55,640 nucleotides of DNA from Nocardioides sp. (GTDB lineage: Bacteria; Actinomycetota; Actinomycetes; Propionibacteriales; Nocardioidaceae). The stretch lies in contig NZ_JACIXG010000029.1 of NCBI RefSeq assembly GCF_014360585.1, positions 1 through 55,640 on the forward strand, read 5' to 3'. Shown piece by piece: positions 31,849 through 39,884 of this stretch (the stretch's first letter is position 1; the number at the start of each line of letters is the position of its first letter). Position numbers and translations under genes: made by a program. Under the pieces are notes generated by a model. That model was not told the origin of the DNA and did no database searches. It saw only the letters and a list, made by a program, of their open reading frames with translations.

Positions 31849-32982
31849 TCAGCAGGTCGCGAACAGCAGCGGTCCGTTCGCCAGGTCGGAGAGCACGGCA
31901 GCGCCGTCCTTCGGCTGCAGCTGCATGGTGACGACCGCATCCTCGGCCGCGACCTTGCCGAGCTCGAACCGCTCGTCGAAGGTGCCGCCCTGGCCCGGGG
32001 CGGGGCCGACTGCGAGCTTGGCCCGGGTGTCGGCGTTGGTGCGCGCCTGGTCGTCGTTCTCGAAGGCCATCGCGACGCGTACGTTCCCGCTCGGCTCGGC
32101 CGCCATGGCGAAGCCCGCGATCGGGTTGATGTCGCCGGCTGCGTCCACCAGGCCGTCGGCCTGGTCCTGGTCGGCGGCAGAGGCACCGCCGAGCCCGATC
32201 TCGCTGCAGGTGAAGCCACCGTCGTAGACGAACGCCGAGAGCGGGTCGCTCAGCCGGTCGGCTGCCTTTGTCATCGGCTCGTTCAGATCGCCGTCGCCGA
32301 GGTTCTCGACCTGGTCGCCGAGGTAGCGCCGACCGTCCGAGGCCACGATGAGGTCCCGCTCGGGCAGGAAGGCGATGTAGGTGAGCTGCGGGGAGATCGT
32401 CGAGTCGATCCCGGAGTCGGTGAAGTTGCCGAACGGGACCAGAGTGCCGTCCCAGACGCCGCCGTCGGCGGGATCGTCCTCAGGAGCGGTGAACCCCATC
32501 GAGGTGAGCTTGTCGACGAGGTGGTCGGCGTCCATGTCCTCGAGGTGCGCGAGCATGAGCGCGCCCTCGGACGACTGGGTGTAGAGCTCCCAGTCGAGGG
32601 TCGCCGGTGACCAGCCGAAGTGCTGCTGGAGCAGCCCCGAGGCATCAGGCAGCACCGAGGTCGAGGTGAGGTCCAACGCATAGGCCTCGTCGATCATCTC
32701 GTGGACGTCTGCCGGTGTGGAGCTCGCATCGAGGTCGGTGCCGACGCTCTCGCGGATCCCGGCCCAGTCGGTGAACGAGACCCGGGTCGCCTCGCTGGGG
32801 GCCAGCCGCAGCGCCTCGTCGAGGTCGCCGCCGCGGGTCGCCCACGTCCGGGCCAGGAAGATAACGAGCGCCACGACGAGGACGCCCACCGCGACGGTCA
32901 ACAGGGGGTGGGCGCGTACGACTCGGGACGACCGACCGGCCCACGTCCGGGGGCGGTCGAGAAGTTGAGGGTTGCGGAGCAT
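31849..32982 (-). CDS. Membrane-anchored extracytoplasmic protein of unknown function
   Basis: 377 residues from the ATG at 32982; the frame is open further upstream but would run into the convergently oriented promoter region of mutT1. One N-terminal transmembrane helix (LLTVAVGVLVVALVIFLA) follows a short Arg-rich cytoplasmic segment. The remaining ~310 residues are acidic and rich in Asp, Gly and Ala, with two Cys (FTCSEIGLGG and the terminal TC) that might form a disulfide. It is divergent from mutT1. Family not recognised. Confidence 0.8.
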   Translation of the reverse strand: MLRNPQLLDRPRTWAGRSSRVVRAHPLLTVAVGVLVVALVIFLARTWATRGGDLDEALRLAPSEATRVSFTDWAGIRESVGTDLDASSTPADVHEMIDEAYALDLTSTSVLPDASGLLQQHFGWSPATLDWELYTQSSEGALMLAHLEDMDADHLVDKLTSMGFTAPEDDPADGGVWDGTLVPFGNFTDSGIDSTISPQLTYIAFLPERDLIVASDGRRYLGDQVENLGDGDLNEPMTKAADRLSDPLSAFVYDGGFTCSEIGLGGASAADQDQADGLVDAAGDINPIAGFAMAAEPSGNVRVAMAFENDDQARTNADTRAKLAVGPAPGQGGTFDERFELGKVAAEDAVVTMQLQPKDGAAVLSDLANGPLLFATC

Positions 32983-33045
32983 CCCGACGAACCTTAGACG
33001 AGCCGATCGCCCAACTGATACACCCAGCCGACATACCCTGTGCCC

Positions 33046-33912
33046 ATGCCCGAGATCCCGGCCGCCGGCGTAGTGGTTTTTCGCGAGCACGACGACCAGT
33101 CAGAGGTGGCACTGGTCCACAGGCCCAAGTACGACGACTGGTCCTTCCCCAAGGGCAAGGTCGACCCCGGCGAGACGGTGCCGGTGGCCGCGATCCGTGA
33201 GGTGCGCGAGGAGACCGGCCTGAGGGTCGCGCTCGGCCGCCCGCTCCGGCCGCAGCGCTATCCCGTCGATGCGGGCCAGAAGGTGGTCCACTACTGGGTC
33301 GGCCGCGCCGCTGCCGGCACCGACGACGACGTCGACGGCTACCAGGTCAACGACGAGATCGACGAGGTCGAGTGGCTCTCGGTGGAGAAGGCGCGCGAGC
33401 GGCTCACCTATCCGTACGACCGGGCCACGCTGCAGGAGGCGGCGGACGTACGCCACCCCACCACGCCCCTCGTCATCCTTCGGCACGGGTCGGCAGTCGG
33501 CCGTTCGGCCTGGTCCCGCGCGGACCGGGAGCGGCCGCTCGACGACACCGGGCGGACCCAGGCGGTCACCCTGGCCGGCCTGCTGATGGCCTACGATGTC
33601 GGCCGGGTGATCACCTCGCCGAGCGTCCGCTGCGTGCAGTCCGTCGCGCCGTACGCCGGAATGGCTGGCATCTCGTCCGAGCAGTTGAGACAGCTGAGCG
33701 AGGAGGGCGCGGAGGAAGGTAGCGTGTCGGCCCTGGCCGCGGAGACCCTGCGCGACCTGGCCGTCCCGACGGTGATCTGCACGCACCGACCGGTGCTGCC
33801 GTGGCTCTTCGGCGGCCTGGGTGTGCGCGACCCGAAGCTGGCGAAGGGCGAGCTGATGGTGCTGCACGTGCGGGCCGGCGAAGTGTGTGCGGCGGAGGCC
33901 TTTCAGGCCTGA
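33046..33912 (+). CDS. mutT1: MutT1-like Nudix hydrolase fused to a histidine phosphatase
   Basis: 288 residues; a GTG two codons upstream (33040) is an alternative start. The Nudix box lies at residues 37-59 (GKVDPGETVPVAAI then REVREETGL), and the C-terminal half is a phosphoglycerate-mutase-like domain with LVILRHGSA (His147) and a second His in ICTHRPV. This fusion is typical of mycobacterial MutT1, which hydrolyses 8-oxo-dGTP and Ap4A-type nucleotides. As recalled for mycobacteria, mutT1 neighbours ppk1; here ppk1 is about 6 kb away with pstSCAB between. Confidence 0.92.
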   Translation: MPEIPAAGVVVFREHDDQSEVALVHRPKYDDWSFPKGKVDPGETVPVAAIREVREETGLRVALGRPLRPQRYPVDAGQKVVHYWVGRAAAGTDDDVDGYQVNDEIDEVEWLSVEKARERLTYPYDRATLQEAADVRHPTTPLVILRHGSAVGRSAWSRADRERPLDDTGRTQAVTLAGLLMAYDVGRVITSPSVRCVQSVAPYAGMAGISSEQLRQLSEEGAEEGSVSALAAETLRDLAVPTVICTHRPVLPWLFGGLGVRDPKLAKGELMVLHVRAGEVCAAEAFQA

Positions 33913-33986
33913 AGGGGCTCGAGGCCTGCCTGTTCATCTTCCGTGCCCGCAACTGACGCCGATTTGCCATCGACTTTGTGTCCCAC

Positions 33987-34026
33987 GTTCAGCCTGTGTT
34001 CACCTACGCCGAGTTTCCCGTCCACC
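33987..34026 (+). promoter_or_regulatory. PHO-box-like direct repeats upstream of pstS
   Basis: GTTCAGC at 33987 and GTTCACC at 33998 are 11 bp apart, and GTCCACC at 34020 is a further 22 bp on, in the same 11-bp phase (the 34009 unit is degenerate). Actinobacterial PHO boxes are 11-bp direct repeats of GTTCACC bound by PhoP. The array ends about 60 bp before the pstS start. Confidence 0.72.
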
Positions 34027-34087
34027 TCGGCTGCTTACGGTCATCGCGACAACTCCGAATCGACTGCATCATCATCAGGAGACTTGC

Positions 34088-35185
34088 GTGAACACCACCT
34101 CGCTGCGCCGGGCACTTGTCCCGGGCATCACAGCCGCGGCCCTTGCTCTTTCGATCAGCGCCTGCGGCGCCGCCAACGAGCAGAACAGCGGCAGCGAAGG
34201 CGAAGGCACCCTCTCGGGCACCATCAAGGGTGGCGGTTCCTCTGCTCAGGAAAAGGCCCAGGCGGCATGGGTCGCCGGCATCCAGGACGCGAACCCCGAC
34301 CTCAGCGTCGTCTACGAGCCCGTGGGCTCCGGCTCGGGCCGTGAGGGCTTCGCGACCGGCGGCTACCTCTTCGGTGGCACCGACTCGGCCCTCAACGACG
34401 ACGAGGGCGAGCTGACCAAGGCCAAGGAGCAGTGCGGCGGTGACCCGATCCAGGTCCCGGCGTACGTCTCTCCGATCGCCGTCGTCTTCAACGTCGAGGG
34501 CGTCGACGAGCTCAACCTCGACGCCAAGACCCTCGCCGACATCTTCTCCGGCAAGATCGCCAAGTGGAACGACCCGGCGATCGCCGCGACCAACCCGGAC
34601 GCCAAGCTTCCGGACACCGCGATCACCCCGGTCCACCGCGCCGACGACTCCGGCACCCAGGAGAACTTCACCGAGTACCTCGCGGCCGCCGGTGGCTGGG
34701 CCGAGGAGCCCGACGGTGAGTGGCCCGCCTCCATCAAGGGCGGCGAGGGCGGCGACGGCACCTCCGGTGTCGTGACCGCCATGCAGGGTGCCGGCTACAT
34801 CGGCTTCGTGGACGCCTCCGCCGCGACCGAGAACGATCTCGCCACCGTCAAGGTCAAGGTCGGCGAGGACTTCGTCGAGCCGACCCCTGAGGCCGCTGCC
34901 AAGATCCTGGCTGCCTCGAAGTCGGTCGGCACCAGCGACAACGACATGGCCGTCGAGGTCGCCCGCACCACCACCGAGGCCGGCGTCTACCCGGTCGTGC
35001 TGGTCACCTACCTGCTCGCCTGCCCGACCTACGAGAACGCCGAGGACGCGGCCAACGTCAAGGGCTACCTGGAGTTCATCCTCTCCGAGGAGGGCCAGGA
35101 GGCCGCCGCCGAGGAGGCCGGCTCCGCGCCGCTGGACCGCGAGACCGCGGACAAGGCTCTGGAGCTCGTCGGCGCGATCAAGTAG
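34088..35185 (+). CDS. pstS: Phosphate ABC transporter substrate-binding lipoprotein
   Basis: 365 residues from the GTG at 34088 with CAGGAGA upstream. The lipoprotein signal ends in the lipobox LSISAC. Phosphate-binding motifs are visible: GGGSSAQEKAQ (first phosphate loop), GSGSGREGF and RADDSGTQENF. It captures phosphate outside the membrane for PstCAB. First gene of pstSCAB behind a PHO-box-like array; an intercistronic hairpin follows and probably keeps pstS mRNA more abundant than pstCAB. Confidence 0.95.
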   Translation: MNTTSLRRALVPGITAAALALSISACGAANEQNSGSEGEGTLSGTIKGGGSSAQEKAQAAWVAGIQDANPDLSVVYEPVGSGSGREGFATGGYLFGGTDSALNDDEGELTKAKEQCGGDPIQVPAYVSPIAVVFNVEGVDELNLDAKTLADIFSGKIAKWNDPAIAATNPDAKLPDTAITPVHRADDSGTQENFTEYLAAAGGWAEEPDGEWPASIKGGEGGDGTSGVVTAMQGAGYIGFVDASAATENDLATVKVKVGEDFVEPTPEAAAKILAASKSVGTSDNDMAVEVARTTTEAGVYPVVLVTYLLACPTYENAEDAANVKGYLEFILSEEGQEAAAEEAGSAPLDRETADKALELVGAIK

Positions 35186-35208
35186 TGCCGACTAGTCTGA
35201 CGTGATCG

Positions 35209-35244
35209 CCGTTCGGGCGGTGGCTGCGGCCGCCGCCCGTACGG
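35209..35244 (+). terminator. pstS-pstC intercistronic hairpin
   Basis: CCGTTCGGGCGGTGG (35209-35223) pairs with CCGCCGCCCGTACGG (35230-35244), 15 bp with one mismatch and one wobble, 6-nt loop, followed by CTGTCTTGAG. It likely acts as a partial terminator or 3' stabiliser. Confidence 0.7.
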
Positions 35245-35284
35245 CTGTCTTGAGAACCGAAACAAGAAAGTCGAGGAATGCCTT

Positions 35285-36241
35285 GTGACTGTCGCCGCTG
35301 ACCCCGGCGCCGACCCTGGCGTTGACACGAAGTCGGAGCTGTCCGGCCGTGGCTCGGTGGGTGATGTCGTCTTCCGAGGCATCGCCGTCACTGCCGCCAC
35401 TCTCATCCTGGTGGCGCTGGCAGCCGTCTTCATCTTCCTGGGCATCGAGGGCATCCCGGGCTTCAGTGTGGACGCGCAGCACTACACCGGCCGGGGCTCG
35501 TTCCTGGGCCTGGTCGTGCCGCTGCTGTTCGCCACCATGTACGCCGCTGTGCTGGCGTTGATCGTCGCGGTCCCCTTCAGCGTGGCGATCGCGCTCTTCA
35601 TCAGCCACTACGCCCCGCGGCGGATCGCCACCCCCGTGGCGTACGTCATCGACCTGCTCGCCGCGGTCCCGTCGGTCGTCTTCGGCCTGTGGGGTGCGGT
35701 GGTGCTCGGCCCGTACCTGGTGCCGGCCCACACCTGGCTCTCCGAGAACCTGGCCTGGCTGCCGTTCTTCGACGGCCAGCCCTCCGGCAACGGCCGTACG
35801 CTGTTCACCGCCGCGATCGTGCTGGCCGTGATGGTCCTGCCGATCATCACCTCGATCTGCCGCGAGGTCTTCGCGCAGACGCCGCGACTGCACGAGGAGG
35901 CGGCGCTGGCGCTGGGCGCGACCCGTTGGGAGATGATCCGCTACGCGGTCTTCCCCTACGCCCGCTCCGGCATGGTCTCCGCGGTCATGCTCGGCCTCGG
36001 CCGGGCCCTCGGTGAGACCATGGCGATCGCGATGATCGTCTCGCCGAAGGTGATCATCTCGCTGTTCATCATCGGCACCAACAACCCGCAGACCATCGCG
36101 GCATACATCGCCCAGGGCTACAAGGAGAGCACGCCCGACCGGCTCTCCGTGCTGATCGCGACCGGCCTCGTGCTGTTCGCGTTCACCTTCCTGGTCAACG
36201 CGCTCGCCCGCTGGATCGTCGCCCGAGGGAGGGCCAAGTGA
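35285..36241 (+). CDS. pstC: Phosphate ABC transporter permease PstC
   Basis: 318 residues, GTG start. Six membrane helices and the permease cytoplasmic loop EEAALALGATRWEMIRYAVF (EAA motif contacting PstB). LGRALGETMAIAMIV is typical of Pst permeases. With PstA it forms the membrane channel. Its stop overlaps the pstA start by 4 bp (GTGA). Confidence 0.95.
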   Translation: MTVAADPGADPGVDTKSELSGRGSVGDVVFRGIAVTAATLILVALAAVFIFLGIEGIPGFSVDAQHYTGRGSFLGLVVPLLFATMYAAVLALIVAVPFSVAIALFISHYAPRRIATPVAYVIDLLAAVPSVVFGLWGAVVLGPYLVPAHTWLSENLAWLPFFDGQPSGNGRTLFTAAIVLAVMVLPIITSICREVFAQTPRLHEEAALALGATRWEMIRYAVFPYARSGMVSAVMLGLGRALGETMAIAMIVSPKVIISLFIIGTNNPQTIAAYIAQGYKESTPDRLSVLIATGLVLFAFTFLVNALARWIVARGRAK

Positions 36242-37308
36242 GCAAGATCGACCCCTCTGTCGACGACGTGGTACAGGAAGAGAACATGCTGGCTCACGCC
36301 ACGCTCCCGCGCGGTGCCCAGTGGCTGGTCGGCGTCGCTGCGCTCGCCCTCGGCGGCCTCGCCGTGGTGCTCGGCGTGGGCATCGTCGGAGCCGCTGTCA
36401 TCGGTGTGCTCGCGTTCCTCATCGGCTACCCCCTGTGGGCGCTGCTGGTGGAGAACAAGCGCTCGGCGACCGACAAGCTCGTCACCGGGCTGGTGTGGAC
36501 GGCCTTCGCGGTCGCGGTCATCCCGCTGATCTGGCTCATCTACACGGTCGTCTCCCGCGGCGCCGCAACCATCAGTCCGGAGTTCCTCACCTTCTCGATG
36601 CGTTCGGTCACCGGCGACGACCAGGGCGGGCTCTACCACGCGCTGATCGGCACCCTGATCGTCACCGGCATCGCGGCGGTGATCTCGATCCCGATCGGCA
36701 TCATGACCGCGATCTACCTGATCGAGTACGGCAAGGGCAACCGCCTCGCCAAGGGGATCACCTTCCTGGTCGACGTCATGACCGGCATCCCGTCCATCGT
36801 CGCGGGCCTGTTCGCGTTCGCGCTCTTCACCCTGATCATGGGGCCGGGCACGCGCTTCGGCTTCGGCGGCGGCGTCGCGCTCTCGCTGCTGATGATCCCG
36901 ACGGTGGTCCGCTCGACCGAGGAGATGCTCAAGCTGGTCCCCGACGACCTGCGCGAGGCGGCGTACGCCCTCGGCGTGCCGAAGTGGCGCACCATCACCA
37001 AGATGGTGCTCCCGACCGCCATCGGCGGCATCGTCACCGGTGTCGTGCTCTCGATCTCGCGAGTGATCGGTGAGACGGCGCCGCTGCTGGTCGCCTCGGG
37101 CTTCAACCCGAACCTGAACACCAATGCCTTCGACGACAGCCCGATGATGACCGTGCCGGTCTTCATCTACACCCAGCTGTCCGAGGCCACTGCGAAGGGC
37201 GTCGAGTACGCCTGGGGTGGAGCACTGGTGCTCTTCATCCTCGTCATGGTCCTCAACCTCATCGCCCGTATCGTCGGCACGATCTTCGCCCCCAAGACCG
37301 GGCGCTAG
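36238..37308 (+). CDS. pstA: Phosphate ABC transporter permease PstA
   Basis: 356 residues, GTG start fixed by the 4-bp overlap with pstC. The EAA loop is REAAYALGVPKWRTITKMVL, and ISRVIGETAPLLVASG is the conserved late helix. There are two additional N-terminal hydrophobic segments (WLVGVAALALGGLAVVLGVG and a following helix) beyond the usual six, an extension seen in actinobacterial PstA. Confidence 0.95.
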   Translation: MSKIDPSVDDVVQEENMLAHATLPRGAQWLVGVAALALGGLAVVLGVGIVGAAVIGVLAFLIGYPLWALLVENKRSATDKLVTGLVWTAFAVAVIPLIWLIYTVVSRGAATISPEFLTFSMRSVTGDDQGGLYHALIGTLIVTGIAAVISIPIGIMTAIYLIEYGKGNRLAKGITFLVDVMTGIPSIVAGLFAFALFTLIMGPGTRFGFGGGVALSLLMIPTVVRSTEEMLKLVPDDLREAAYALGVPKWRTITKMVLPTAIGGIVTGVVLSISRVIGETAPLLVASGFNPNLNTNAFDDSPMMTVPVFIYTQLSEATAKGVEYAWGGALVLFILVMVLNLIARIVGTIFAPKTGR

Positions 37309-37317
37309 GAGTAACAC

Positions 37318-38091
37318 ATGTCCATTCAAGTCAAGGACACCAGCATCTTCTACGGCGACTTCAAGGCCGTCGAGGACGTCACCATGTCCGTCAAGCCGAA
37401 GTCCGTGACCGCCTTCATCGGGCCGTCCGGCTGCGGCAAGTCGACCTTCCTGCGCACCCTCAACCGGATGCACGAGGTCATCCCCGGCGCCTACGTCGAG
37501 GGGAAGATCACGATCGCCGGCCAGGACATCTACGGGCCGAACGTCGACCCGGTGGCCGTACGCCGCAAGGTCGGCATGGTCTTCCAGCGGCCGAACCCGT
37601 TCCCGACGATGTCGATCTACGACAACGTGCTCGCCGGCAACAAGCTCAACGCCAAGCGGATGAAGAAGTCCGAGGCGGACACGATCGTGGAGAGCGCGCT
37701 GCGTGGCGCAAACCTGTGGAACGAGGTCAAGGACCGCCTCGGCAAGCCCGGCATGGGGCTCTCCGGTGGTCAGCAGCAGCGGCTCTGCATCGCCCGTGCG
37801 ATCGCGGTCCAGCCGGAGGTGCTGCTCATGGACGAGCCGTGCTCGGCGCTCGACCCGATCTCCACCGCCGCGATCGAGGACCTCATCCACGAGCTGAAGT
37901 CCGACTACACGATCGTGATCGTCACCCACAACATGCAGCAGGCCGCCCGGGTCTCCGACGACACCGGCTTCTTCAACCTGAAGGCCGCCGGTCAGCCGGG
38001 TCACCTGGTGGAGTTCAACCCCACCAAGCAGATGTTCACCAACCCGGACAACCCCGACACCGAGGCGTACATCTCCGGCCGCTTCGGCTGA
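37318..38091 (+). CDS. pstB: Phosphate ABC transporter ATPase PstB
   Basis: 257 residues. Walker [11 protein letters not shown]-loop VFQRPNPFP, signature [15 protein letters not shown], Walker [14 protein letters not shown] and the switch His in IVTHNMQQA are all intact. It powers PstCA. The ribosome site is AGGAGTAA before the ATG. Unlike many pst operons no phoU follows; a PhoU-like gene lies on the other strand with pit. Confidence 0.97.
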   Translation: MSIQVKDTSIFYGDFKAVEDVTMSVKPKSVTAFIGPSGCGKSTFLRTLNRMHEVIPGAYVEGKITIAGQDIYGPNVDPVAVRRKVGMVFQRPNPFPTMSIYDNVLAGNKLNAKRMKKSEADTIVESALRGANLWNEVKDRLGKPGMGLSGGQQQRLCIARAIAVQPEVLLMDEPCSALDPISTAAIEDLIHELKSDYTIVIVTHNMQQAARVSDDTGFFNLKAAGQPGHLVEFNPTKQMFTNPDNPDTEAYISGRFG

Positions 38092-38100
38092 GGACGAAAT

Positions 38101-38173
38101 GCCGAGTCGGCGCATCCGACCCCTCTCGCTCGCTTCGCTTCGCGAGACACGGGGTCAGATGCGCCGACTCGGC
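38101..38173. terminator. Very long hairpin between convergent pstB and pit
   Basis: The 23-bp arm 38101-38123 (GCCGAGTCGGCGCATC...) pairs with 38151-38173 with one mismatch. The 27-nt loop carries TCTCG/CGAGA ends and a CGCTTCGCTTCGC stretch. GGTTTTA follows on the plus strand. It can end transcription from both sides, but the length and internal repeats suggest a REP-type element. Confidence 0.8.
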
Positions 38174-38179
38174 GCGGTT

Positions 38180-39181
38180 TTACGGGAGCTGAAAAACGAA
38201 GTGGCAGAGCAGATACGTCAGGGCCGCGACGCCGCCGGCGGCGGGGAAGGTGAAGATCCAGGCCATGACGATGGACTTCGCCACACCCCAGCGGACCGCG
38301 GAGAACCGCTTGGTCGCGCCGACACCCATGATCGACGAGGTGATCGTGTGGGTGGTCGAGATCGGAGCCTCCCAGATGTACGCCGTGGTGTAGAGCACCG
38401 AGGCGGCGACCGACTCCGCGGCGAAGCCGCGCGATGGGTCCAGGTGGATGATGCGACGGCCGAGGGTGCGCATGATGCGCCAGCCGCCGGACATGGTGCC
38501 GAGGGAGATCGCGGTCGCGGCGGCGGCGATGACCCAGAACGGAAGGTCGTCGCCCTGTGAGAGGAAGCCACCGGTGACCAGGGCGAGGAAGATGACGCCC
38601 ATGGTCTTCTGCGCGTCCTGGAGACCGTGACCGAGCGCCATCGCGGCGGCCGAGATCGTCTGCGCGATCCGGAAGCCCTTCTGCGCCTTGTGGGGGTTGG
38701 CGCGCCGGAAGATCCACATGATCGCGAGCATCACGCCGAAGCCGAGACCGAAGGCCACCAACGGCGAGATGAACATCGGGATGACGACCTTCTCCAGCAC
38801 CGTGACCCAGTTGACGAACGCGCCGGCGGCGAGCGCCGAGCCGGCCAGGCCGCCGATCAGGGCGTGCGACGAGGACGACGGAAGACCGAAGTACCAGGTG
38901 ATCATGTTCCACGCGATGGCGCCGAGCAGGCCGGCCATCACGACGGTCAGACCCTGCGCTCCCGATGGTGGGGTGATCGTGTCGGAGACGGTTTGGGCGA
39001 CCTTCTGGCCCAGGAAGGCACCGACGAAGTTCATCACCGCCGCAAGCAGGAGGGCGATGCGCGGCGTGAGCGCGCGGGTGGACACGGAGGTCGCGATGGC
39101 GTTGGCGGCGTCGTGAAAGCCGTTGGTGTAGTCGAAGACGAGCGCGACGACGACCACCGTGATGACGATGGCAAGTTCCAC
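38180..39181 (-). CDS. pit: Low-affinity inorganic phosphate transporter, PiT family
   Basis: 333 residues from the GTG at 39181 (VELAIVITVVVV), 4 bp after the upstream stop; a longer frame would add an Arg/Ser-rich tract unlike the family. The PiT signatures are FDYTNGFHDAANAIATSVST near the start and PISTTHTITSSIMGVGATKR near the end, each with the Asp/Asn residues of the transport site. It imports metal-phosphate with protons. Operonic with the PhoU-like gene, a common arrangement in which the partner controls Pit. Confidence 0.94.
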   Translation of the reverse strand: MELAIVITVVVVALVFDYTNGFHDAANAIATSVSTRALTPRIALLLAAVMNFVGAFLGQKVAQTVSDTITPPSGAQGLTVVMAGLLGAIAWNMITWYFGLPSSSSHALIGGLAGSALAAGAFVNWVTVLEKVVIPMFISPLVAFGLGFGVMLAIMWIFRRANPHKAQKGFRIAQTISAAAMALGHGLQDAQKTMGVIFLALVTGGFLSQGDDLPFWVIAAAATAISLGTMSGGWRIMRTLGRRIIHLDPSRGFAAESVAASVLYTTAYIWEAPISTTHTITSSIMGVGATKRFSAVRWGVAKSIVMAWIFTFPAAGGVAALTYLLCHFVFQLP

Positions 39182-39185
39182 GGTG

Positions 39186-39803
39186 TCAGGATTCCTTGAC
39201 GGCGATCTGCTCGACGGTGTTCGCGACCTTCTCGAACGCGTCGATCGCATCCTCGAGGGACTCGACGATGTCCTTCAGCTTGAGGACCTCCATCGCGTCG
39301 TACTCACCGGAGAAGAGCTTGGCGAGGATGCGACGGTGGTTCTTGTCGCCCTGGTTCTCGAGACGGTTGATCTCGATCCAGTACTCCGAGAGCTCCTTCA
39401 TCGAGCGAAGCTTGGGCATCGCGGAGGCGGTCAGCTCGGCGCAGCGCTGGAGCACGGTGACCTGGTCGGAGAGCTCCGGGGGCAGGATGTTGACGCCGTA
39501 GACGAAGATCTGGTCGACGACCTCGTCCATCGAGTCCATCACGTCGTCGAGACCGGAGCCGAGGGCGTAGATGTCCTCGCGGTCGAAGGGCGTGACGAAG
39601 GTCGAGTTGACCTTCTTGACGATCTCGTGGGTCGTCTCGTCAGCGGCATGCTCCGCGTCGCGCATCCGTCGCGCGACTTCCTCGCGATCGGCTGTGTCGC
39701 TGAGCATCTCGGCGAGCAGCGAGACACCGCCGACGAGGTGGTTGGCGGACTCGGCAAACAGGTCGTAGAACGACGTGTCGACCGGGCGGATTCGGAAACG
39801 CAC
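39186..39803 (-). CDS. PhoU-like DUF47 protein, Pit accessory factor
   Basis: 205 residues, all-helical. Asp/Glu/His-rich motifs (MRDAEHAADETTHEI, TPFDREDIYALGSGLDDVMD, RLENQGDKNHRRIL) match the DUF47/PhoU_div family, which binds metals and regulates or assists Pit transporters. It is encoded just upstream of pit. An ATG at 39803 is preceded by GGAGCCCCC. Confidence 0.93.
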   Translation of the reverse strand: MRFRIRPVDTSFYDLFAESANHLVGGVSLLAEMLSDTADREEVARRMRDAEHAADETTHEIVKKVNSTFVTPFDREDIYALGSGLDDVMDSMDEVVDQIFVYGVNILPPELSDQVTVLQRCAELTASAMPKLRSMKELSEYWIEINRLENQGDKNHRRILAKLFSGEYDAMEVLKLKDIVESLEDAIDAFEKVANTVEQIAVKES

Positions 39804-39884
39804 GGGGGGCTCCTGGCTGGATGAGGCAGACCTGCGGGCTCATGTTAGGCGAGTCCGCTTGACACGACGAAAGTCAGGGCGTGC

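Noticed and set aside
36118..38115. 665-codon open frame opposite pstA and pstB
   Set aside because: Antisense of two well-conserved transporter genes; the frame stays open only because of high GC.
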